Positions 47,601 to 60,684 are shown, numbered from the stretch's first letter. The stretch: 64,000 nucleotides of DNA from Ampullaceana balthica (GCA_944989445.1 CALYLW010000493.1:259761-323760), one strand, 5' to 3'. The notes: generated by a model not told the origin, from the letters alone. Program-made: numbers and translations.

Positions 47601-50600
47601 TCTTGTGGGAATTCAAACCCTGGTGAGCAAACATCTTTGCTTTCTTCAAAACATCTCCACCCTGCAGCTGAGTTGGCTACAACATTCACAAAATCAAGTG
47701 TTGGTGTATCAAACAGTCAAACAACTTTCTGTGATAGTCTCCATCAGGCGAACTGTTTGTTCCACAACACTGGAAGACAGTCTGAGCAGAGCACTTTTGT
47801 CAGACCAAATACACGCAGCAAACCGGCAACTGTTCCACTCAATTCAGATCCATCGTGTCCAGGAAAGTCCATTGAAGCAACCATTCAGCACAGCAAGGTC
47901 AGGTCACTATTCCAAAGTGAGCATACGCTCTCCAACATAAGGCCCCCAATTACTCCAGTCTTGTCTTACACAGTTTCTCCACTCAATCTTTCACAAGCAA
48001 CAGCCAAATCTCCGGCGACTCTAACAAGTCCACCCTGTGTTCAAGTGTCTGGCGGCAAAGAGCCACAAATCAGCTTTGTGCGCAGTTCAAGCTCCCTACC
48101 AGTAGCCATTTCACCAACCATGATAGTTACCCCCCCAGTTTTCTCCAAACCAGCAAGCCATTTAATTTGGTCAACAAAGCAAGCCACCGACAAATCTTCT
48201 TCGGCATCCACACATTCCTCAAGTCCTACTATTTTACATGATTCACTTAAAATAGCTGGACAACATCTTCCTATTTCATCAACAGCTTCACCATCAAACA
48301 GTATTGCCATTGTTGGCTTAACTTCCCCAGCATCATCAAATGTCACCAGTCCTCTCCCTGTCGGTGAATCTCTGAATAGTGAAGCGCTGAAAACCGAATC
48401 TAAAACCCCTTCTCCGGCTACCACCTCAACTTCGTGTGCCGGAAAATTTGAATTATTTTCTCCTGATAAAGTCCCACCCTCTCCTGTACACTCATCTCCA
48501 GTTCTAGCATCAATTTTGTCAGACTCTATAAGAAAACTTTTGCTTCCTAGCCCTGGCCAGGCACAAGGTGAGGTAAAGTACCCTGCATCCGCCCATCTGC
48601 AGAGAAATCCTTTACTCTCCATGGTCTCTTCCACGCCCCGTGAGGCATCTCACTCACCCCTGCGTGCCCCTCAACTTCTTTTAAGAGGAACATCGCAGTC
48701 CACGGGATTACCTTCATTCACAGTCATCAATGCTCCGTTGTTAACTAAGAACCCCCAGGCCCTCGGCAAACCCGCAGAGAAACACAAACCTGAGCCGACT
48801 TCATCTTTAGCTGGACCTTTCATGCACCCTCAAGCATCTGACATTTCTGTCACCAAAAGCCAGGTTCATAAAAAGATTGCACCGATGACCACCACACATG
48901 ATCTGACTCACCACTCGTCTCCAGCACACTTCTCCACAGCAGCGGCCGTGGCTGCAATGGTGTCCCTGTCGGAGACAAGCACCTTAAACACCCGGCACAA
49001 AACAGAAAACACCTCGACTAACTCACCAGCTCCCGTGACACCCGTGAATGAGGTTGGCAGAGTTCAGTCCGGTACCACCATTTTAAAAGAGCAGGCGTCA
49101 CAGTTTTTGATTCCGTCAGGTGACAGAACCGAACTAGTTATTTCCCCTGCTGGGATCCAACATTTGCGGTTGCTGCTTCAAAAACAAGGAATGTCAGAGG
49201 GCTATTTTGTTATAACTTCACCCAGAGCCCCAGTTACTGCCTATCCTAAATGTGACACTGTCAACACAGTTAACTCTGCTTTCTGTGAGACCATACCTAA
49301 AAATGAACAATTGCTTGAAGACTATAAGTATACATCTTTATTCCAAAAGTCAAAATCGAATGATGTCAGATCCTGCAGCTCTGATAAAGACTCCACTCTG
49401 AAGTCTTTGACAGCAACTAGCACATTGAGGACAGAATCCAAAAAGAATGACATCAAAGAAAGAGACCTTGGTGACGTGCATCAGTTGGAGCCGTGTGTCA
49501 ACACAGCCAGTAAGTTTGAGGACAGTGATAGTGAAAACTCTACCTCATCTGTTTCCAGGTCTAGTTCCACGGCACTTGTGATCGAAACGGGAGACGACGA
49601 TGAACAGCTGGACGTGGGGGCTCATTCCAGTGACGGGACAGCAGCAGGCGACGGGACTTTGGAGCAGGGCAGAAAATCAGAGGAGGAAATCAATCTATAC
49701 AAGCCCTGCACTCCTGAGCTGAGGCAAAAGTCTGGAAGGCAAAATGATGATTCCAACTGGGATGGAGATTTCAACCAGGGCAGTAATGAACATGGATGTG
49801 TGCCTCAGAGTCCACTGTCCTTGGGTGATCTGATTCGCCAGCAACAGACCAGGAGCAGCTTCTCACGTCACAGTGAATTCAGCTACCTGTCCTCACCTGA
49901 CAGCAAGGCCAAAGAAATGGACGAGGGTTTGAGAGGGAGCTCAGATGCCCTTCAGCTGCCCTCATCTGTCAGTGAAGAATTCACATTTCCGATGCCCATT
50001 TGCCCCACATCCTCATACGTTTCTATGGCTCACCAGCACAGCCATCCAGAAGTACATGCTGGCTACCAGCACAGTTTGTACCCGTCGGTCTCCCTGTTCT
50101 CAAACGACATCAGTTTTGATACCGGCTCAAATCCTGCCAACTTGGACTCCCGGGCACGTCAAAACATTGCTGAAGCCTCATCCAGCTCTTCATCTAAAAT
50201 GCCGCCCACCCCAATGAGTGTGCCCAGTCCTAAATCGCCATTGTCTGTCAGCTCATCGCAGGCCCTAGACCATAATGCTCCACTCAACCCTCCAATGACA
50301 CCCAACACCATGCTGATCAACTTGCTAAACAGAGTACCAACCCCATTACTTACGAACCACCAGGACTTGCTCTCAGTTCCAACATCCCAAGAAAATAACA
50401 TCCAACACAATGAGGCTTGCCTGGGAAACTTTGAAATGATTGACAGCAAAAGAAGCGAAAGCATGTTCATGGGGAAAAGAATTAATTATTCAGATAATGT
50501 TGATCAACATCAATCAGAAAATGAATCTCTTTTGTACCCTGAAGGCGCCAGAGGGCTTACAGCCAATGGTGGAAAATTTGAGACTGTACAGAATGGAATA

Positions 50601-53600
50601 GAGCTAAGTTATAACCCAAACCCAGGTGAAAACGAGCCACAGATGATTCAGATTGATACACAGAGTGATAACAGGTCTTCCTTGCAATCTTATAATGGGG
50701 AATCATTTTCTCACTGTGCTCAAGGGGGAGGAGGCTCGTCAATAGACTTCCCAGAAAACTTTAGCCCAAAAGACCACAACCACTGCCATAACTTCCACTG
50801 TAAATCCTGCTCCAGTCCTTTGGTTGTTACAGTCAATCTCGATTCTCATCCTCCTACACTTCACGATGCAAGACCAACTCAGAGAAGTGTTGAGAAATCA
50901 TCAGAATTACTTGAGAACTTTGAGACTTCCCATGGGATCACTTCATCGATGAACCTTCAAAAACTGAACTGCATAGCAGGGAGCCCGGGGTTATCTCAAA
51001 ATCAAAACATGGCCCCCCAGAAATCGAGCGACACGGACATCCTGCGGCATTTAATCATGAGCACAAGCAGCTCCACATTTCACACCATGCAGCCTGCGGA
51101 AGTCTTAAGAGGCCAGCATTACGAAGTCTCGCCGTCTGCGTTCAGTCTCTCCCAGGGTCACTTGCCTCAGGCGTCTCATTTTGCTTGTCAGGTTGAGTCA
51201 TTCTTGGAGCCGGAGGATCATCACAAGGAAATCAGAGAGAGCAGTCAGAGTAAAGCTCAGAACTTCTCTGCACAAAATGATAATTTCCTCCACATGGACT
51301 CACACTCGCACGGTAGGTCAACGCCCTCCTTTGACAGCACAAATACTGCTTTCAAAAACACAACATTTTCTGAGTCAGTTCATGGGTCTTATGAAAGTCC
51401 AGTCACAAGGGCATTTGGAAATGAAGACAATCCTTCTATGGGGAATCAGTCAAACACATCCTTCATCATGCAGGCCAGTTTAAGTAATGGTCCTGCGTAC
51501 AGTGTGCAGGACCTTAGTAAAAGTGATAACATCACTTTTCTTGGATCGGATGACAGGCTTCAGCACCTGAATGAATTCAGGTCAGATGAGCACCAGGGTG
51601 ACATGTACTACCAGCACTCCCAACAAGGTGATCTCCACCAGCAGGCCACCCTCCACCTTTATGACCCCGCCAGCCAGCATCAAAGCCATGACCTGGAGTA
51701 CCACATGGACAGTATGCCTCAGCCCCACCAGACCCACCAGTACTCGACAGTTTCCCTGTCCCACCCGGACCCGTCCAGGATCTTTGAAGACCAGCAGGGG
51801 AACGTTGGGTTCATGGAGAGCCAGTACTCGTCTCAGTACTACAGCGATGGGAATGTTCCAACGGATCTGCCCATGTTTTCACAGCAGTGTGCGGTGGGAT
51901 CTGAGGCCCCAGTTCTTGGTAACACATCAAATCATCCATGCAACATTCCATTCAGCAGTGCACCAACAGGTAAAGTTATGTTTCTGTAAAGTTAAAGTAT
52001 TTAAATTTATTTGCAGAAAATCTAAGTTGTCAAGTGCTGATCTTTAGCTTTCTTTAGGTCTTATCAAAAAGAGGTAGTCATTTGAGTCCAAAGTCTCAAT
52101 AGGGAGTTTTTTTTTATAGTTAAAGCCAGTTTCATAACCAGATTATTATCATGAAATGATTAATACTTCTTCTTGAAAGAAACCTTTCATATAGCCATGC
52201 TGGGGACAGTATGGATATTAACTTAAATTCAATGTAAATAATCTGAAAGCTTAAATAAAATAGTCAAATAATTTTAGCCCATTTTATAACATATTGATAC
52301 TATTTGATCTCATAACCTATAATGCATCATAAATATTGATGAAAGTTTTCTTTAAATTTTTGTATGTAGTCTTAAATTGATGTATAGAGAATCATCTTAA
52401 AATTTCAGGTCTTCAGCTTGAGTTTCATTTCCCCACTGAAGATGAAGATGAGGCTAATATAGAAAAGCAGCCTGTGTTGCCTAGTGCTTCCTTTTCTCCA
52501 CCTAGTGTTGCAGATCAAGCTGTGACCCCTGACCCAGGAGGTTTGGGGATGTATAATGGAACCTTCCCAAATTTGTCTAGTAAGTATCTTATTTAAAAAG
52601 AAAAAAAAAGTTCTATTTGAGAACTTAACAAATATTTTCTTGATGCAAAGTGTAAGTGTGTTAATGGTAACTGCATTTTTGAAAGAGAATTAACATGTGG
52701 AATAAAAGGTTCTTACGAAAAATCAAGTTTATTTAATTTTGATGTGCTATCACCAGTGTATGAAATGTACATAAGGGGAGGCAACACAGATGGACGATGT
52801 GCAGAAAATGAGGCGGCTCAAGAAATGGGCAACTGTAAGTTGTCACATGTCATTATTGTTCCACTACTCAAAAAAAAACAACAAAAAAAACAACCAAGTC
52901 TTATAATTGATATTATAGATATTGAATTATTCTCAAATATAATTCAGTTTGTTTTAAGAAGAAAAACAAATAATTCTTTCATATATTTTAAATTCATAAC
53001 TCATTATGTTGATGATTTTGAAAGTCAGCTCTGACTTACTGATTTAATTATAATATTACTATATGTCATCAGTGAGTATCTTAAGTGTCTTATTTCTGTC
53101 ACATTTCTCTCTTGCAGTTTGTGTTGAGTGCAACTTAATGTACAAGGTGCAGTGCAAGTTTCACCCATGTGATTACACATACATTTCCGACACACCTATT
53201 CTATCACATGCACGACTAACGTTACCTGCATGTCTAAGGGTAGGGACATCAGAGATCGTTGGGCACACAAATAACACAGGTAAATATAACATTTTAATTT
53301 ATTTTTGAGATGTAGATTATATTTTGTGCTTGTAGATCAAATTATTATCAGTCTCACTACAAAAGAGTAAAATGGTCATGTTATTCCTGAATTTCTGAAC
53401 ATTTATATTTAGGTGTCTTTGCTAAAGAGACTATTGCTGTAAGGACTAAATTTGGACCTTTGATTGGTTCACCAGTGTCATGTGATAAGCTGGGTTCTAC
53501 AAGGAGCTTTTCACTATGGCAGGCAAGATACTTTCAAGATGAATTTTTAAAAAATCTAGTTTTCTGTATTGGTGAAGATTTACTTAAACTATGTTGTCAA

Positions 53601-56600
53601 TTATATGCCACAATGAAGGCAAACAATTTTTTGTGGGGGGGGTATATTTTACTGAATTGTAATAGAAACAAAATAAATTTTAAAAAAATATTCACCTGAA
53701 TTATTTTTATAACATTTTTACTGTTGTTATTTTACTGTTTTTTTTTCTCCAATTTATGCTGCAGACTTTTAGTGGTACAACTGCCAAGGTTGTCGACACA
53801 AGTGATGAAAACTCCTCCAACTGGCTGATGTTTGTCAAACCTGCACGCCTGTCATCAGAACAGAACCTGGTTGCTTTCCAACACGGCAGCAGTGTGTACT
53901 TTGTCACAAGGGTGAACATTGAGCCTGACCAAGAGCTCTTGTACTGGTTTTCTAAAGATTATGCACGAATGCTTGGTAAGCATTGAGGATACATGCTTTT
54001 AAAAAAAAAGGGGGATAATTTTGAATATTTGTTCACTTTTTCATTGCCCTTATTTTATAAAAAAACTACCATGCTACATTTATCACAGAACTTATTTTTC
54101 ATTCAACAATCAAGCCATGTTTCATAATTTTGTTATTTAACTAGAAATAAAATAAAAATAAATTAATCATTTTAGTAAAATGCGGACGCAGTGGTCGAGT
54201 GGCAGCGCACTGGACTGTCGTACCGATGGTCACGGGTTCGAATCCGTGTGAAGGCAAGGGTTCGTTCCCGGGGCCCAGGGCGTCCCTGAGTCACCCCGCT
54301 CCGAATGGGTACCTAACACTACATGTAGTTAGGCGGCTGGGTAATGCGTGGAACCCACAAAAGCCGTGGCCTGTGAGCGCTGCATCACTTGCCAAACAGA
54401 TCATCTGTCATGGTCTGTGGACGCAACTATCTTCTGCATAGAAGGAGCATCTGTATAGATAAGACAAACTCAAGACAAATGTAGTTTATTAAATGCTGTT
54501 GTGGTTTTGTTCATGAAAAAAAAAGATTAATTGAATGTATACTTTTACAACTTTTAAGGTTTAACAGCCAATCCCAAGAATGCCCACCATCAACTCTGTC
54601 CCCACTGTAATGTGTGCAAACAAGTATTTCCTGATAGGAAACAGGTAACCTCCCCTCCAAAAAATATTTTAAAAACAAACCGTTAAAGCAATAGAAAATC
54701 TTTCCATAGTTTGCCTAGAAATGTTACTTAAAATATCACAATGATTTTGGATTTCTTTCCGACACCTAAAAAAAAGTATATAATCCCATATAGGATGAAG
54801 TTTTTAACAAAAAAAATCAGGTGTGAAAACTGTCCACTTGACATTAAAAAAAAAGATTGTGAACATCCCATGGTGCATGATGCCTCTAATTACCTGCATA
54901 AGTCTGCATACTCATTTCTGTTCATCGTTTCTCTATTCATTTAGTAAAATATTGTAACCTGTACGTCTAGTTAATTAATTAATTTGTCACATTTCACTAA
55001 AAAAAATTTTTTAAAAAGCCTTCACTGTAACTGTGATTCAGTTTTTAAATATTCCAATCGATTTCTTGTCAGGTTCGCAGCCACACAAGACTGCAGCATC
55101 CGAAGCCGTGCACCAAAAAGTGCAGCCAATGCTCTCGCAGATTTTCCCAAGTGTCGCATCTCAATGCACACATCACGTCTGTGCACTTGAGGGTCAAGAA
55201 GTTTGTGTGTCCCAATTGTGGGAAAAAATTCTCAGACAGCAGTAACTTTAGAAAACATGTCAAGTCTCATTCAGGTACATTGTCTCTGTAGATTTTATTG
55301 AAATATGTTTCTTTTGATTAAAAAATTATGTAAGGCTAATTTTTTTTTGTGTGTGTAAATTTTTTTGCATGTCTCACACACTCGTGTTATCAACAGATGA
55401 AAGGAGTTTCAAGTGCCAGCTGTGTGGGAAAAGTTTCCGTCAAAAATCGCATCTCATGCACCACATGAACACGCACATGCCAGTGAAAAACGAAGAGTGT
55501 GGATTTTGTGGGGAGAGATTTACACGGGCCTTCACAAGGAAACAACACGAGCTGCAGCACACTAAACAGAACAAGATCCAGTGCACTTATTGCGACAAGG
55601 TTGGTTTATTTACCTTACTGTGGAGTAGGGGACTGCCGAATATTCGGAATGCCGGATATCCGGAATGCCAGATATCCGGACCAAATATCGGGATTTTTGC
55701 CACTATCCGGATTCGGCAAATACCTATGGCAGATCCGAATAGTATCCGGATATCAATGTAGTAAAGAATTTTTACAATTAAATTAAATTAATATTAATTA
55801 GTTTATAAACAAATATATAAAAAGTATTAAAAAGTAAAAAAAAACAATTACCAGAAATCAGTACATTTAACAAGAATTTTCTTCAACAACACACAGTTTA
55901 ACCGGAATTTACTAACTAGTAACTATTTTATTTACTCATGTCATTAAATTATTTTCATTGTTATAGCTGATATATTAATTTTATGTTAAAAAATGATAAT
56001 TTTAAGTTAATTTGTAATTATTAGTTTATACTATAAACTATATAGTTAAACGGGAGCCTTGGAAACTGGGACAGGCTGAGAGTTGGCTTTTGTTTTTTAT
56101 TTCTTTGTCATTTACTATTTGTTGACAGTAGTCAATCTTTCAATACTTTCAATTCAGTATTCAAATTTAAACATTTTACTTAAATGATTTAAGTTATATC
56201 ATTTTAATAATTTTATATTCATTGTTGTTTTTTTCCGTTGAACTTTAAATGGCAGTTGCAATTGTGATTTGATTTGCGAACATAAAAAAAAATGTTGCTT
56301 GTCTTATGTGTTATATCTTATTGAGTCTTATAATTTTAAATCTCTAGTCTATTTTTAATATAATAATTATACAAAATAAGTTAAGTAACAAATTAAGTTA
56401 TACATTAAATTATTAATATATAAGAAAATAAAAAAATTAACAAGCGTTGATCCATTCAAATCTACTCAAAATATAGTAAAAGAATCAATTTCAATACGAG
56501 AAAAATATATTAAGTTAAACAGTTACAAGTATAGATATTTCTTTACTACATAAGATAACAAACTAAGTTAAATAACAGCATATTAAACTTAAATTGTCTG

Positions 56601-57961
56601 AATAAAAAACAGTTTTATTATGGTTCTAGGTCACGACTTCTTGTACATCACACTACACACTCAGTACACACGTGTTCGCGTGGTACACACTACACAGTTC
56701 GTTGAACTTCTTCAAGTTTGTTCATTCAATTCATTGTAAAATGTTCATCGTTGACTTTGACAATGTAACAACGTCGATAGCAGATACTCTTCATTTGTAG
56801 GATAATAAATATTTTAATAAATAGTATGAAATACTTGATATGAAGTAGTAAAGTACATCCTATTAGCTTTTACACTTAAATGTGGAGATATCTGGATCCG
56901 GCAAATATTAGGGCCAAACTATCCGGATTCGGCAAATAGTAAAAAACCATATCCGGCTGATCCCTACTGTGGAGAAAAGAGTTTGGTGCATCCCATGGCT
57001 AATACAAGCAGTTTTAGAATATAAAACATTAAGAAATCATTATCTGTAGATTAATCAAGCTAGCTTCAGTTTTTATCATCAGAAGTTGACTCTTCAATAA
57101 ATAAATCCCTAAACTCATATATGAAGACCTATTGGGAAGAAACGGCTTCGAGGCATTTTGTAGTTTTGAGATATTCAAGTTTTAATGTTCGAAACTATAC
57201 AGATTTATCATTTATTAATCAAATACATTTGAATTTTTCATAGGTTCAGAGACGTTATTTTTTCCATAAAACTTCATTCAGAATATTCTATTTTTTACCC
57301 TCAAGATAAGGTGAATAACTAAAAAATTTCAAAAATTTTACTTATCTGTTTCTTCCCTTGAGGTCTTCATATGGAAAACAACTGTTCATGTAACATGATC
57401 TCCTGAGATGAGGGAAATTTTATGATTCTTATCAAATTGTTGAGCATATCTTTGTAAAAACTATGACAAATGAATTTTTTTCAATGTGGGGTATGATCTG
57501 TGTGTAATAAAAAAAAATTGTATTATTGGTTTTAGTATAATTATTAAACAATGAATTAAAATGAAATTGAAATGCATTTTCTTTAAATAGTCGAAGAAAA
57601 CAACAGTTGTATTTTTCTTAAATTTTATTTTTGTGTTGATTTTCAGATATTCTACAAACAACAGGTGTATAAACAGCACTTGAAAATCCACAGTAATGAG
57701 CGCAACTATGTTTGTACACATTGCAACAAAGCGTTTCGCACCAAAGCCAACCTCACACGCCATGGGCCGGCATGCAAGCAAAAAAAATGCATCCTCCCAT
57801 TGCCTACACCCTCCTCACAGTCAACCATTGCTGCTCCTTTACACAAGGCAGCCTCCACTTTACCTGCAGAGTTTATACATCCTAGTCATTCTGATGTCAC
57901 AGTGTCCAGCTACAGTAATGATACCAAAAAATCATCAGATTCAATCCAACACGCTAATTAA
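44601..57961 (+). CDS. PRDM4: PRDM4-like PR/SET domain zinc-finger protein, enlarged
   Basis: Exons: 44601-44721, 46585-51969, 52409-52579, 52757-52834, 53118-53279, 53413-53522, 53765-53975, 54559-54644, 55073-55274, 55397-55599, 57647-57961. All join in phase to about 2347 residues (human PRDM4 is about 801). Residues 1-1835 are Ser/Pro/Thr/His/Gln-rich and look disordered. A zinc knuckle CVECNLMYKVQCKFH (about 1920-1934) has the CxxC-x7-CxxH spacing of PRDM4. The PR domain (about 1940-2080) shows DTPILSHARLTLP, VFAKETIAVRTKFGPLIG, SNWLMFVKPAR, QNLVAFQHG and ELLYWFSKDYA. Seven fingers follow: CNVC, CSQC, CPNC, CQLC, CGFC, CTYC (all C2H2) and a last CTHC...H-x3-C finger of the C2HC type, as in PRDM4. 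PRDM4 is a nuclear transcriptional regulator that recruits PRMT5 in vertebrates; methyltransferase activity of the PR domain is not implied. Intron 6 has a GC donor. The start is less certain because the frame is open upstream. Confidence 0.88.
44913..45197 (-). mobile_element. LINE 3' end with tail
   Basis: Reverse complement of 12090-12447: it holds the ORF2 C-terminal region (CCGGAATTCGGACATGG, AGGAAAACCAACACTT) and the tail ATGCAACAATCTTTTGTATA, GAAGGAGCGTCTAT, GATAAGATAAGATAAAA. It is 5'-truncated and lies in intron 1 of the PRDM4-like gene. Confidence 0.85.
46585..51969 (+). CDS. PRDM4: Giant exon 2 of the PRDM4-like gene
   Basis: A single 5385-base exon without a stop codon. It begins after TTTTTTTCAG at 46584, and the split codon G|AC joins exon 1 in frame. 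It ends at 51969 before GTAAAG, again phase 1. It encodes about 1795 residues dominated by Ser, Pro, Thr, His and Gln, with no recognised globular domain. Short hydrophobic patches (for example LVISPAGIQHLRLLLQKQG, 49135-49190) may be partner-binding motifs. It is visibly richer in G and C than its flanking introns, as expected for selected coding sequence. Antisense open frames within it are shadows. Confidence 0.93.
54184..54479 (+). mobile_element. tRNA-derived SINE, full length
   Basis: GGACGCAGTGGTCGAGTGG head, CGGGTTCGAATCCGTGTG box B, GGGCGTCCCTGAGTCACC, TTAGGCGGCTGGGTAATGCG and tail AGAAGGAGCATCTGTATAG + GATAAGACAAACTCAAGACA. It lies in intron 7 of the PRDM4-like gene, sense orientation. 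Confidence 0.92.
55626..56966. mobile_element. hAT-type element, 1341 bp, TSD CTGTGGAG
   Basis: The left end TAGGGGACTGCCGAATATTC and right end TATCCGGCTGATCCCTA form inverted repeats. GGATATCCGGA-type palindromes lie within 120 bases of each end. Perfect duplications CTGTGGAG are at 55618-55625 and 56967-56974. The AT-rich interior has no transposase frame. It lies in intron 10 of the PRDM4-like gene, between the two halves of the CTYC...H finger. Confidence 0.93.
57122..57369. mobile_element. MITE with TGAAGACC ends, copy 1
   Basis: The left end TGAAGACCTATTGGGAAGAA and right end TTCTTCCCTTGAGGTCTTCA are inverted repeats. An inner pair, GTTTTGAGATATTCAAGTTT and related sequence, also recurs in copy 2. 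It is in intron 10 of the PRDM4-like gene, about 280 bases before the last exon. Confidence 0.85.
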
Positions 57962-58866
57962 ATAAGTAGTTTATGTTTGTTTTATGATTATTATACAAAC
58001 TCGATGCTATCTTTCTTTGATGTGTATAAATTATTTTAGTATTGCAAATATTTGTTCTCTAAAAGCAGTTGGTGTTGTAATTGAAATTGTTTCAATTTGT
58101 CAATGGTATATTTTATTCTTCTTAGTGTCCTGTAAATATTTTTTAATGGCAATGCAATATTTTGTAATGGCAACACAATTTCAAGCAGTTAAAATAACTG
58201 GGCATTGACAGAGCCTTTTATACACTGAGCCAGTATAAATTGTGAATAATTTTGTCATTTGTATATGACATTTTGATATATATGATTCATAACACTTATC
58301 CATTATTAATTAAACACTCTTCACAAATTTATCATGTATGTATTGCATTATTTTCATTTCTTGACTATTTTTGTCTGTTCCTAATATTTTTTAACATTTT
58401 TTATTTTTAAAGACTTGACTTGGCATTTTTTATATTATCTTTCACATTTCCTCTTTTCCTCATTTAGTCTGATTTTGCTTTAAAAAAACAACTAATTGCT
58501 GACATTTATTTTCTTATATGAAGAAAATTAAAGTGTATTTTTATGTACATGTCAAAATTGTATAGAATGCTTAATGTACAAAATGTATAATTTTTTGATG
58601 TGTAAAAGTTCTTCCCATTTTAATACATGATTAAATTTTAATTTTCATTGACATCAATGCTTCAATATATATTTTGGCATTCTTACAGAATTTAGTGACA
58701 TTCCACAATTTGCATATACAATGTAATCAGTATTATTTGGTTTGTATCCCAACCAATATTAGAACCAGCATTATTTTTATTTATTGTTATTTATATACAG
58801 AAGGAATTGTAGACATGGCTGATATAAACACATCTTTGTGCATGTCATTTAGTTAGATTTTAGTAA

Positions 58867-58872
58867 AATAAA
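58867..58872 (+). promoter_or_regulatory. Candidate PRDM4-like polyadenylation signal
   Basis: This is the first AATAAA I can see past the stop codon, about 905 bases downstream. Variant ATTAAA hexamers occur earlier (near 58308), and another AATAAA lies near 59164. Confidence 0.4.
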
Positions 58873-60430
58873 TGTATTTTATATCTTTGGTTAAATCTTT
58901 AGAGGTATTATATAAATATTTTTCTAGATATAAATTAAAAAATTGAAACCTTAGATTTAAAATTTGGATTTTACAGTAACCTACAAACATGAAACTGCTA
59001 CTTTACTCCTGCCCTATACATTTTTTTGTGTACAATGCCAGTCCCAAAGCTTTTGTACTCATTACTCTGCGTTAACTGTTTTTTTTTAAAATTTTCTTTT
59101 TTTAGGAACATAAATTTATGAATATGTCCAAGTCATCAAAATAAATTTTCATATATTTTGATCAATAAAGCAATCTTATTTTATAATAAATAAAATTTCA
59201 TTATAATTATATCTCAATTTCCTGCAAAGAGAATGTCTATGTAATGTAATAGTTAAGTATAGAGCATATTTAAAAATTTATTTTAAAAAAACAACTAGTT
59301 AACTGTTATTCACAGAGCGGTTTTTCTAAACTTAGGTTAGGTTTATTGGAGTTAAAGGTCAGAATTTTCTCCAGGGGTAGTTCCTGATAAATTTTATTTT
59401 CATTTTAACAGAGCATAATTAGTCTGGTTGTGTGGACAGACAAGGCAAAATTTGCAAACTGATGTCAGTCCTCAGCCTCTGATTTAGGGAACACAGCACT
59501 TGATTGTATTTTAGGGAATATCTTTTGTTATAAATTAATCAAGAATTGTTTGAACAACAGATTTATAATTTAATGTTACTAATTTACATAGTAATTTGTT
59601 GTATATGAATTATTCAACTATGTATGGTATGTACATGATTTTAAAAATATTTTATTTTTGTAGCTCATAGCATTTTTTTGTGCAATATTTGAGTATAAAT
59701 TATTAGGTTTTATTAATATACAATCCCTCTTTCTTTCATAATCAAACCAGATATATACTACAGAGCTTTTTTCCCGAGATATTTAACAGATGTAATGTAA
59801 CCTTCTTTAGAATTGTTATTGTTATGCATAGATAAATAAAAAAACAAGTATTATAAATTATGAAAATGTAAGTATAATTATTACACCTCTATTGCATTTT
59901 TTCTACTAAAAAGCATTAATCACACCATTTGCTTGTTATTTTATTTTTCTATTTTAAACATTAAAAAGCCCTACTTTTCTTTTGGTGTTAGACACTAGAG
60001 GCAAAAACTACATGTATAATGAACCAGGAATAATAAATCATGCCAAAAAAACAACCCTGTCCCAAATAAATTTAAAGATATTGTTTGAATTGGAATACAG
60101 TACCATACAAGATATTTTTAATTTTTACTGCCAAATTCGACATTTTTTTATTAGTGAATGCTAAAAATGATTTGAATGCTACAGATGGAGCCATACCATA
60201 GAACTTTTTACCCCTAGGGAAAAAAAGGGGGAGGGAGCCCAATGTGTTAATGTGACAGTTAATAATTTCCAGTTACAGTGAAGATTTGTAGCAATAGTTA
60301 TGTCCCCCTAAAGTTATTAACATTACAGCTAAATCCTATCTAAAAGAAAATGATAGAGGTATAAGAAAGTATCCAATGGAGAGAAAAAAAACAAAACAAA
60401 TTGAGCCAGAGATTGTCTTTGTTACTCAAA

Positions 60431-60684
60431 TGAAGACCTCAAGGGAAGAAACAATATGTGACATTTTTTTAAAAAGTTATCTCCTCCCCCCCCCCATCTT
60501 TTAGGGGAACAAAAATAGAATGCTCTGAATGCAGTTTTATTAAATAAAAATATGTCTCTGACCCTAATAAAAATACAAATCTGTTTAGTTAATTTATAAG
60601 AAATCTGTATAATTTTGAACTTTTAAAGTTGAATATCTCAAAACTACAAAAATGTGACAGCTGTTTCTTCCCTTGAGCTCTTCA
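60431..60684. mobile_element. MITE with TGAAGACC ends, copy 2 (inverted)
   Basis: Ends TGAAGACCTCAAGGGAAGAA and TTCTTCCCTTGAGCTCTTCA are near-perfect inverted repeats. The interior (TAGAATGCTCTGAATGCAG, GTCTCTGACCCTAAT) is the reverse complement of copy 1 interior, so the copies are in opposite orientation. Confidence 0.88.

Noticed and set aside
48041..48634. 197-residue antisense frame within the PRDM4-like exon 2
   Set aside because: It is a shadow of a long Ser/Pro/Thr-rich coding exon. No independent motif or expression signal is visible. The other antisense frames at 47.0-51.8 kb are rejected for the same reason.
53118..57961. PRDM10 or PRDM15 instead of PRDM4
   Set aside because: The CxxC-x7-CxxH knuckle, the KETIAVRTKFGPLIG block and the terminal C2HC finger fit PRDM4 better than what I recall of PRDM10 and PRDM15. 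A tree would settle it.
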